A DNA stretch of 7,021 nt from Acidobacteriota bacterium. Its GTDB lineage: Bacteria > Acidobacteriota > Thermoanaerobaculia > Multivoradales > JAHZIX01. Each line of letters opens with the position of its first letter. The first letter of the stretch is position 1. The stretch lies in contig JAGQSE010000214.1 in the NCBI GenBank assembly GCA_020439725.1, positions 1 through 7,021 on the forward strand, in the 5' to 3' direction. The translations under genes and the position numbers were made by a program. Below are positions 1-6,700 of the stretch, one piece after another. The notes below the pieces were generated by a model. The model saw nothing but the letters and a program-made list of their open reading frames with translations. It ran no database searches and was not told the origin of the DNA.

Positions 1-152
1 CCGCCTACGCCGTCTGGACGGGGATTGGAGCGGTCGGTACCGCGAGCCTCGGGATCGTGCTCTTCGGAGAGTCGCGGGATCCGGTCCGCATCGTCTGCAT
101 CTCGTTGATCATCCTCGGTATCGCCGGTCTGCGTTGGATCGCGGGTCGGTGA
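1..152 (+). CDS. sugE: SugE/Gdx-type SMR exporter, C-terminal fragment
   Basis: This is the end of a gene cut by the window edge. The reading frame begins with the codon at base 3 and gives 49 residues before the TGA at 150-152. The fragment opens AYAVWTGIGAVGTA and continues with GIVLFGES, which nearly matches the third transmembrane helix of E. coli SugE (Gdx). A fourth hydrophobic helix (roughly IVCISLIILGIAGL) and a short basic tail (RWIAGR) follow. By recollection of SugE (105 residues), the fragment corresponds to about residue 58 to the end, so the N-terminal half with the functional glutamate is off-window. SMR proteins are four-helix inner-membrane proton antiporters that work as antiparallel dimers. 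The SugE/Gdx branch exports guanidinium and some quaternary ammonium compounds. The AYAVWTGIG motif favours SugE over EmrE (AYAIWSG). The gene ends 53 bases before the next one, and no strong terminator separates them, so read-through is possible. Confidence 0.88.
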   Translation, partial: AYAVWTGIGAVGTASLGIVLFGESRDPVRIVCISLIILGIAGLRWIAGR

Positions 153-179
153 GCGAGAGGGTCGGCTGCAAAGCCCCCC

Positions 180-205
180 TTGACCTTGGTTGTATACTCC
201 TCCGC
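180..205 (+). promoter_or_regulatory. AT-richer promoter-like patch upstream of the cysteine-rich ORF
   Basis: In the 53-base gap after the SMR gene, bases 180-198 are clearly less GC-rich than their surroundings. They contain TTGACC (180-185), which resembles a -35 box, and TATACT (193-198), which resembles a -10 box. Only 7 bases separate the two, so they cannot form one sigma70 promoter. If TATACT is the real -10, transcription would start near 205-206, at the GTG of the next gene, giving a leaderless or nearly leaderless transcript. The best-placed -35 would then fall around 170-175 (AAAGCC), which is poor, so an activator would probably be needed. TATACT contributes to the hexamer palindrome GTATAC (192-197). 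No clear CueR, CsoR or ArsR dyad could be assigned. The call rests on base composition and position only. Confidence 0.35.
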
Positions 206-613
206 GTGAAGACGCTCCGCACCTTCATCGTCGGCCTTGCCGCCCTGAGCCTGAGTTTCGGCCCGGCGTTGGCGGCCGGTTGTGCTCCGGGCTGCGCCCC
301 GGTGGCGCCGTGCCCGATGATGCAAGCCATGGCGCGCTCCGGCACGGTCTCGACGGCCTGCCACCAGGCGGCCCAGCGCGAGGGGACGAGGGCGCCGCTT
401 CCCGAGTGCTGCCGGGTCCAGGGCGACGGCGGCAGCCAGGTTCCCGGCGTCGATGCGCGAACCGCTCCGGTGTCGTCGCAGCAGGCGCTGGCGCCGGTGC
501 TCGCCCCCTTGCCGGCGCCGCCGGCACCGGCCTGGCGCCCGCAGACCCCGCCGCCCCGCGACGAGGGCCCGCCCGGGCGTCTCCTCCTGCTCCACCAAGC
601 CTTTCTGCTCTGA
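206..613 (+). CDS. small cysteine-rich secreted protein, possible copper-responsive leader ORF
   Basis: I do not recognise a named family for this 135-residue protein. The start is taken as GTG 206 because it opens directly into a signal peptide: MKTLR, then a hydrophobic core to about residue 20, ending ALAAGC. Cleavage could follow A24, or C26 could be lipidated, although AAGC is a weak lipobox. An in-frame TTG at 134 would add residues with no signal character. Six cysteines follow at 26, 30, 36, 52, 68 and 69, with CPMM at 36-39 and H53, which suggests binding of soft metals such as Cu(I) or Ag(I). Residues 97-123 are proline-rich, with APP, PPP (115-117) and GPPG (121-124). The protein ends in a hydrophobic LLLLHQAFLL. 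No Shine-Dalgarno precedes the GTG. The gene lies directly upstream of a copper/silver-type RND operon, so it may be a periplasmic metal-binding accessory, a regulatory leader peptide, or both. Signal peptide, composition and context argue that it is real; function is inference. Confidence 0.7.
   Translation: MKTLRTFIVGLAALSLSFGPALAAGCAPGCAPVAPCPMMQAMARSGTVSTACHQAAQREGTRAPLPECCRVQGDGGSQVPGVDARTAPVSSQQALAPVLAPLPAPPAPAWRPQTPPPRDEGPPGRLLLLHQAFLL
580..587 (+). promoter_or_regulatory. candidate anti-Shine-Dalgarno element inside the end of the cysteine-rich ORF
   Basis: TCTCCTCC at 580-587 (last base of the R125 codon, L126, L127 and the first base of L128) is a perfect 8-base complement of GGAGGAGA at 687-694, which contains the ribosome binding site of the channel gene. 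The predicted helix would enclose 99 bases, of which 38 are folded in two hairpins. The element lies a few codons after GPPG (566-577), so a ribosome paused there would be expected to cover it. The complementarity is directly visible; a regulatory role is inferred. The 7-mer CTCCTCC also occurs at 197-203, so chance cannot be excluded. Confidence 0.45.
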
Positions 614-631
614 GTTTCTCCCCAGTCTGAA

Positions 632-645
632 CGCGCTTCGGCGCG
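632..645 (+). other. GC-rich hairpin with UUCG tetraloop
   Basis: CGCGC (632-636), TTCG (637-640) and GCGCG (641-645) form a perfect 5-bp stem with a UUCG loop closed by C-G, the classic very stable RNA tetraloop. It lies 18 bases after the stop codon of the cysteine-rich ORF. No T-run follows, so it is not a typical intrinsic terminator. Structural, stabilising or attenuating roles are possible. Confidence 0.6.
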
Positions 646-669
646 AGCCGGGCCGTGGTGCGCCCGGCT
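646..669 (+). other. second perfect 8-bp hairpin directly abutting the first
   Basis: AGCCGGGC (646-653) and GCCCGGCT (662-669) are a perfect 8-bp inverted repeat around an 8-base loop (654-661). It begins on the base after the preceding hairpin, so the two stems could stack coaxially. It ends 17 bases before the Shine-Dalgarno of the channel gene. The following bases (TCGACGGACC) hold no T-tract, which argues against a simple rho-independent terminator. It could protect or modulate the downstream pump mRNA. Confidence 0.6.
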
Positions 670-686
670 TCGACGGACCGTTTCCT

Positions 687-693
687 GGAGGAG
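687..693 (+). promoter_or_regulatory. Shine-Dalgarno of the outer-membrane channel gene
   Basis: GGAGGAG lies four bases before ATG 698 and fixes that start. It is the first strong ribosome binding site in the window, since the preceding ORF has none. It is also the target of the predicted pairing with bases 580-587, which would hide it from ribosomes. Confidence 0.8.
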
Positions 694-697
694 AACG

Positions 698-2149
698 ATG
701 CTTCAACCACGCTTTGGGCGGGTCTTCACCCTCGTCCTGGCTTCCGGCCTTTCGCTGCTCACGGTCGGCGTCCACGCCGATGACGCGCCGGTCGACGCCG
801 CTAGGACCTCGAACTTTGCGGCGGATCGGCTGGTCCAGAGCCTTGCGCCACCGCTTCGCGTGCTGTCCGAGGACGTGCTGCGCCAGAGTCCGGAGGTGGC
901 GCGGGCACGGGCCGAGGCCGATGCGGCCGTGGCGCGGGCCCGGCAGATGGGTTCGTGGCCCGACCCGAGCGCGATGCTCACCCTCTTTGCGCTGCCGCCG
1001 GAGACCCGCGTAGGGCCCCAGCGGCTGGCCGTGTCGGTGAGCCAGCCTCTGCCCTGGTTGGGCAAGCTCGAGCTGCGGCAAAAGGAGGCGTTGTGGGCCG
1101 CGGTCGCTGCCGACGCCCGCTGGCAGGCGAAGCGCCTGGACCTGGTGACCGAAGTCCGGAAGCACTTCTACGAGCTCACCTTCGTCACCGAGCAGGCGGC
1201 GATCATCGACCAGGAGCGCTTGCACCTGATCCGTCACGAAGAGCTGGCGCGGGCCCGGTATGCGACCGGGTACGGGTTGCAGCAGGGGGTGATCAAGATC
1301 CAGGCGGAGATCACCCGCACCGAGCAGCAGCGGCTCGCGGTGGAGGCGCGGCGGGCGACGCTCTTGGCGGAGCTCAACGCCCGGCGCGGCCGACCGGCCG
1401 ACAGCGAGGTGACGGGGCTCGCGCTTCCCGAGTCCTGTACCGGCGGCATGCCGGCGGACCTGGTCGAAGAGGCCTGGCGCGCGCGGCCCGAGCGGCGGGC
1501 CCTCGACGCCGAGGTCGAGCGGCGGAAGATCCAGGTCGAGCTGGCGCGTCTTGGCTATCGCCCCGATTTCACGGTGGGACTGGGCTACACCGTCGTTGAG
1601 AGGCGCCAAGACGACGCCGGACGTGTCAATCCGCCGCAGGGCAACGGCGATGACATCTTCGCGCTCACCGCCGGGGTGCGGTTGCCGGTCCATCGGCAGC
1701 GCATCGCGGCGGAGCTCGAAGAAGCTCTGGCGCTCTCCGCCGCCGCCGAGGCGGATCGCGAGCGGCTCCGCCAGGATCTCGAGCGTTCGATCGGCTCGCT
1801 CGCCGCCCGTCGGCCTCTGCTCGGCGATCAGCTACGGCTCTTCGATCAGGTCCTCGTCACGCAGGCGCGGGAAACCGCCGATTCCGCCGAGGCGGCGTAC
1901 TCGACCGGTGAGCTCGGTGCCCTCGAGCTCCTCGACGCGGAGCATGTGCTCTTCGAGGTCGAGCTGGGTGCGGCGCGCAACCGGCTCGACCTCGCCCAAA
2001 CCTGCGCCGACCTCGAAGGGGCCGTCGGCCAAAGCCTCGGCGCCGAGATGTCCCCACCGGCGACCGATCCGACCTCGGCGACCGGCCAGGTCCCTGCCGA
2101 AAACCTTTCGTCCCCAGGCTCTCAGGAGGTGGACCATGACCACCGCTGA
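698..2149 (+). CDS. cusC: TolC/CusC-type outer-membrane efflux channel
   Basis: This 483-residue protein is the outer-membrane exit duct of a tripartite heavy-metal pump. A signal peptide (1-27, ending VHA before DD) exports it. There is no lipobox cysteine, so unlike E. coli CusC it is probably not lipidated. Two OEP (outer membrane efflux protein) repeats follow, at about residues 57-235 and 255-445. Each is a long alanine/arginine/glutamate-rich alpha-helical hairpin, as expected for the TolC periplasmic barrel. Family landmarks include SVSQPLPWLGKLELR (113-127), RYATGYGLQQGVIKIQAEI (187-205) and YSTGELGALELLDAEH (401-416). Short beta-strand stretches near 89-100 and 288-298 would form the membrane barrel. 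Length is normal for the family; the last 35 residues are a Pro/Ser/Thr-rich tail ending DHDHR. ATG 698 is supported by GGAGGAG at 687-693. The gene overlaps the adaptor gene by 14 bases, so the two are translationally coupled. The cus symbol rests on the adjacent CusBA-like genes; channel sequence alone does not show metal specificity. Confidence 0.92.
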   Translation: MLQPRFGRVFTLVLASGLSLLTVGVHADDAPVDAARTSNFAADRLVQSLAPPLRVLSEDVLRQSPEVARARAEADAAVARARQMGSWPDPSAMLTLFALPPETRVGPQRLAVSVSQPLPWLGKLELRQKEALWAAVAADARWQAKRLDLVTEVRKHFYELTFVTEQAAIIDQERLHLIRHEELARARYATGYGLQQGVIKIQAEITRTEQQRLAVEARRATLLAELNARRGRPADSEVTGLALPESCTGGMPADLVEEAWRARPERRALDAEVERRKIQVELARLGYRPDFTVGLGYTVVERRQDDAGRVNPPQGNGDDIFALTAGVRLPVHRQRIAAELEEALALSAAAEADRERLRQDLERSIGSLAARRPLLGDQLRLFDQVLVTQARETADSAEAAYSTGELGALELLDAEHVLFEVELGAARNRLDLAQTCADLEGAVGQSLGAEMSPPATDPTSATGQVPAENLSSPGSQEVDHDHR

Positions 2150-3779
2150 TCGTTCGCGCCACCGCTGGGTGGTTTCTCTCGTCGCATCGCTCGCCGGCTT
2201 CGCCGTCGCGGTGGTGCTGTTTCTCGATCCCTTCGGCTGGCACTCCCTCGACGAGCGGCTGCGCGGCGAAGCGGTCGCGGCCTCCGAGCCCGAGAGCGGT
2301 CTGTGGACCTGTGGCATGCACCCGCAGGTGATCCAGGACGAGCCCGGTCAGTGTCCCATCTGTCACATGGACCTCGTTCCTCTCGACTCGGTCGGGGCAG
2401 CGAAGGGACACGATCACGCGGCGATGTCGCCGGAGCCGGCGGCGGGCTGGACCTGTCCGCTCCATCCTTCGATCCACGAGGACGAGGCGGGCACCTGTCC
2501 CATCTGCGGCACCGAGCTGGTGCCCGCGGAGCCCGCCGGCGACACCGGGTCCTCGAAGCCCCCAGGCAGCGATCACGAGATCCTCTTCTACCGCAACCCG
2601 ATGAACCCGACGGTGACCTCGCCGGTGCCCGCCAAGGACGAGATGGGCATGGACTACGTGCCGGTCTATGCGGACGACATGAGCGGTGGCACCGAGGTCC
2701 AGATCCAGCCGGAGACCATTCAGGCGATGAACGTCCGCACCGCGCCCGTCCGTCGCCAGCGGGTGGAGGAGCCGGTGCGCACCGTCGGCTATCTCGAGTA
2801 CGACCAGGAGCGCATGGTGACGGTCACGACGCGCTACTCGGGGTTCGTCGAACAGGTCTTCGTCCACTACCTGGGGGAGGAGGTCAAGAAGGGACAACCG
2901 CTCTTCTCGGTCTACTCACCGGAGCTGGTCCAGACGCAGCAGGAGCTGCTCACCGCCGTCGCCTACGCGCACCGCATGGAGGGAGCGCCGGAGGACTCTC
3001 TCGTGCGGAGCCGTGCGCTGGTCGATGCGGCGCGGACCCGCCTCGAGCTCTGGGGGGTCACCCCGGCTCAGATCGACGCCCTCGAAACGCGCGGTGAAGT
3101 CCTGCGGGCTCTACCGGTCTTCTCTCCGGCCAAGGGAGTGGTGATGAAGACCATGACCGGGCTCGAAGGGATGGCGGTCAAACCGGGTATGGAGCTCTTC
3201 CACATCGCCGACCTGTCGACACTCTGGTTGTCGGTGGAGGCCTTCGAGGACCAGGTGGCATGGATCCACCCGGGAACCCGCGCGACGGTGACCCTGACCT
3301 ACTTCCCCGGGGAGACCTTCGAGGGCCGCGTCCGCTTGATGGCGCCGGAGATGTCCGAGCAGACGCGGACCCTGCCGGTGCGGCTCGAGATCCCCAACGC
3401 CGACGGTCGGCTGCGACCGGGGATGTACGCGACGGTGACCTTTGAGCCGCCGAGCGAAGCCGAGGTGCTCGCGGTGCCTTCCGAGGCGGTGCTCCGGACC
3501 CAGGGCAGCACGTTGGTCGTGGTCGCTCGCGGCGGCGGCCGCTTCGTCCCCCGACCGGTGACGTTGGGCCGCGAGGGCGACGGCATGATCGAGATCCGCT
3601 CGGGGCTCGCGGAGGGCGAGGAGGTGGTGACCTCGGCGCAGTTCCTGCTCGATTCGGAGTCGTCGCTCCGCGCCGCCATCGAGAAGCTGCTCGATGCACG
3701 GGCCGGAGCCGGCGGGCAGGGAGCGATGGATGGCATGGGCGGTGGGGCCAAGGCCGGCGAGTCTGGTGGGAGGAGCTGA
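2136..3779 (+). CDS. cusB: CusB-type periplasmic adaptor with three tandem heavy-metal-binding modules
   Basis: This 547-residue membrane fusion protein links the RND pump to the outer-membrane channel and hands metal to the pump. ATG 2136 is supported by AGGAGGT (2124-2130) and leads into a membrane anchor (about 11-30). Upstream in-frame codons to 1551 overlap the channel gene and are excluded. Three metal-binding modules follow. Module 1 (57-83) has C59, M61, H62, C73, C76 and M78. Module 2 (105-131) has C107, H110, C121 and C124, but L109 and T126 where methionine is usual. Module 3 (about 150-178) has M156, M170 and M172, matching the Cu(I)/Ag(I) methionines M49, M64 and M66 of E. coli CusB. 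A GHDHAAM linker (91-97) lies between modules 1 and 2. The adaptor core comprises a lipoyl-like domain in two halves (about 227-258 and 325-360) around a helical hairpin (262-318), a beta-barrel (361-437) and a membrane-proximal domain (440-505). The C-terminus is Gly/Met-rich. E. coli CusB has only the module-3 type, so this adaptor has an expanded metal-capture region. Confidence 0.95.
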   Translation: MTTADRSRHRWVVSLVASLAGFAVAVVLFLDPFGWHSLDERLRGEAVAASEPESGLWTCGMHPQVIQDEPGQCPICHMDLVPLDSVGAAKGHDHAAMSPEPAAGWTCPLHPSIHEDEAGTCPICGTELVPAEPAGDTGSSKPPGSDHEILFYRNPMNPTVTSPVPAKDEMGMDYVPVYADDMSGGTEVQIQPETIQAMNVRTAPVRRQRVEEPVRTVGYLEYDQERMVTVTTRYSGFVEQVFVHYLGEEVKKGQPLFSVYSPELVQTQQELLTAVAYAHRMEGAPEDSLVRSRALVDAARTRLELWGVTPAQIDALETRGEVLRALPVFSPAKGVVMKTMTGLEGMAVKPGMELFHIADLSTLWLSVEAFEDQVAWIHPGTRATVTLTYFPGETFEGRVRLMAPEMSEQTRTLPVRLEIPNADGRLRPGMYATVTFEPPSEAEVLAVPSEAVLRTQGSTLVVVARGGGRFVPRPVTLGREGDGMIEIRSGLAEGEEVVTSAQFLLDSESSLRAAIEKLLDARAGAGGQGAMDGMGGGAKAGESGGRS

Positions 3780-3782
3780 GCC

Positions 3783-6700
3783 ATGCTTGATCGGCTCATC
3801 GCGTGTTCGCTCAAGAACCAGCTGCTGGTGACGGTGGCGATGCTCGCCGCCGTCGTCGCGGGTGTGTGGGCGGTGTCCACGGTCCGCATCGACGCGATCC
3901 CCGACCTCTCCGACGTCCAGGTGATCGTCTACACGCGCTATCCGGGGCAGGCGCCGCAGGTGGTCGAGGACCAGGTCACCTATCCCATCACCACCAAGAT
4001 GCTCGCGGTGCCCCACGCCAAGGTGGTGCGCGGCTACTCCTACTTTGGCTACTCGCTGGTCTACCTCCTGTTCGATGACGGCACCGATCTCTACTGGGCG
4101 CGATCGAGGGTCCTCGAGTACCTCTCGGGGCTCGGCGCGCAGCTCCCCGACGGTGTCTCGCCGCAGCTGGGACCCGACGCCACCGGTGTGGGTTGGGCCT
4201 TCATGTACGTGCTCAACTCGGATCGGCGCTCACTCGACGAGCTGCGCAGTCTCCAGGACTGGTATCTCAAATACGGTCTGTCGTCGGTAGACGGGGTGTC
4301 CGAGGTGGCTTCCGTCGGCGGCTTCGTGCGCCAGTACCAGGTCGAGGTCGACCCGGTGAAGCTGCGCGCCTACGGCCTGGGTCTCGAGCAGGTGGAGAAC
4401 GCCGTCCGGCGCTCGAACATGGAGGTCGGCGGGCGTCTCCTCGAGGTGGCGGAGAAGGAGCTGATGATCCGCGGCCGCGGCTATCTGCGCTCGCCCGACG
4501 ACCTGGGGAAGGCGGTGCTGACCACCGGTCCCGGGGGGGTGCCGGTGCTACTCCGCGAGGTGGCTCGGATCACCGTCGGTCCCGAGATCCGGCGCGGTGT
4601 CGCCGACTGGAACGGAGAGGGAGAGACCGTCGGCGGCATCGTCGTGGTGCGCGCCGGCGCCGACACCCGAGAGACCCTGCGCCGCGTCCGCGCGCGTCTC
4701 GAGGAGCTCCGCCAGGGCATGCCCGAGGACGTCCAGGTCAGCGTCGCCTACGACCGCAGCGGGCTCATCGACCGGGCGGTCTCGACCCTCGGCCGGACGC
4801 TCTTCGAGGAGCTGGTGGTGGTGTCGCTGGTGTGTCTCCTTTTCCTCTTCCACTTCCGCTCGGCCTTCGTGGCGGCGGTATCGATCCCGCTGTCGATCCT
4901 CCTCGCCTTTCTGGTCATGCGTTTCCAGGGCCTGGGGGCCGACATCATGTCCTTGGGCGGCATCGCGATCTCCATCGGTGTGCTGGTCGACGCCGCGGTG
5001 ATCATGGTCGAGAACGCCCACAAGCACTACGAGGAGTGGCGGGGCAAGCGCTCCCACTTCGAGATCATCCTGCGCTCGGCGCAGGAGGTAGGACCGACGC
5101 TCTTTTTCACGCTGCTCGTCATCACCGTCTCCTTCCTGCCGATCTTCACCCTCGAGGACCAGGAGGGGCGGTTGTTCAAGCCCCTCGCCTTCACCAAGAC
5201 CTATTCGATGGCCATGGCGTCGATCCTGGCGGTGACGGTGATCCCGGTGCTGATGGTGTGGTTCGTCCGCGGCAAGATCCATCGCGAGGAGCGACACCCG
5301 GTGTCCCGGCTCTTGCGGGCGCTCTACCGGCCCGTGCTGCGGTTCGCGCTGCGCTGGCGCTGGCCGCTCCTCGTCGCCATGACCCTGCTGGTCGTCTCGA
5401 CGGTGATCCCGCTCGAGCACATCGGCTCGGAGTTCATGCCGCCGCTGTGGGAGGGCGACATCCTTTACATGCCGACGACCTTCCCGGGGATCTCGATCAC
5501 CAAGGCCAAGGAGGTGCTGCAGCAGACCGACAAGATCCTGCGCACCTTCCCCGAGGTCGAGTCGGTGTTCGGCAAGGCAGGGCGCGCCGACACGGCCACC
5601 GATCCGGCTCCCTTGTCGATGATCGAGACCACCGTCGTGCTCAAGGACCCGTCGGAGTGGCGGCCGGGGATGACCCACGCGAAACTGGTCCAGGAGATGG
5701 ATCGGGCGATCCGGTTCCCCGGGTTGACCAACTCGTGGACGATGCCGATCAAGACGCGCATCGACATGTTGTCGACGGGGATCAAGACACCGGTGGGGAT
5801 CAAGGTGGCAGGGCCCGACTTCTCCGTGCTCCAGGACCTGGCGGAGAAGGTGGAGACGGTGGTCAAGGCGATGCCGGGGACCGCCTCGGCCTACGCCGAT
5901 CGCGTGATGGGCGGTACCTACCTCGACTTCGAGGTCGATCGCGAGGCCGCGGCGCGCTTCGGGCTCGAAGTGGCGGACGTGCTCCGCGTCATCGAGACCG
6001 CCATCGGCGGCCGCAACGTCACCTGGACCGTCGAAGGGCTCGAGCGTTATCCGGTCAACGTGCGCTACTCGCGCGAGCTGCGCGAGAACCTCGACCAGCT
6101 GCGGCAGGTGCTGGTGACGGCACCGGGCGGTGCTCAGGTGCCGTTGGCTCAGCTGGCGCGGCTCGAGCTGCGCGACGGGCCGCCGGGGATCAAGTCGGAG
6201 AACGCGCGCCCCAACGCGTGGGTCTACGTCGACCTGACCACCAGCGACGTCGGCGGCTGGGTCGAGCATGCCCGTCGCGAGGTGGCGAAGCAGGTCGAGA
6301 TGCCTCCTGGATACACGCTGTTCTGGTCGGGGCAATACGAGTACATGGAGCGAGCCCGGCACCGCCTGCTGCTCATCGTGCCGCTGACGCTGCTCCTGAT
6401 CTTCGTCATCCTCTACCTGCACACGCGTTCGGTGGTCGAGACCCTGATCGTGCTTTCGGCGGTACCCTTCTCGCTGGTCGGGTCGGTGTGGTTCCTCGAC
6501 CTCCTCGGCTACAACTGGTCCGTGGCGGTATGGGTGGGAATGATCGCCCTCGCCGGCCTGGCGGCGGAGACCGGGATGGTGATGCTGCTCTATCTCGACA
6601 TCGCCTATCGCCGCTGGCGCGACGCCGGCGCGATGCGCTCCTACGCCGACCTGGCGGCGGCGGTGGACCACGGCGCGGTGCAACGCATCCGGCCCAAGAT

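Noticed and set aside
160..185. Weak hairpin after the SMR stop (GGCT-GCAA-AGCC, with outer GGTC/GACC)
   Set aside because: The stems are only 4 bp with a six-base bulge and no T-run follows, so it is not supported as a terminator.
180..198. TTGACC plus TATACT as one sigma70 promoter
   Set aside because: The spacer is 7 bases instead of about 17, so they cannot act together as -35 and -10.
197..203. Second copy of CTCCTCC, also complementary to the Shine-Dalgarno at 687-693
   Set aside because: It lies before the GTG, may not be transcribed, and is far from 687. It is kept only as a caution that this 7-mer can occur by chance.
134..205. Earlier TTG start for the cysteine-rich ORF
   Set aside because: It would overlap the SMR gene, has no ribosome binding site, and adds residues ahead of a clean signal peptide starting at 206.
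5..1693. 562-codon open frame on the minus strand opposite the small ORF and the channel gene
   Set aside because: Arg/Pro/Gly/His-rich composition with no domains; it is the mirror of real high-GC coding on the + strand.
1551..2135. N-terminal extension of the adaptor frame back to base 1551
   Set aside because: The extra 195 residues are Ser/Arg-rich shadow sequence inside the channel gene. The signal anchor and ribosome binding site support ATG 2136.
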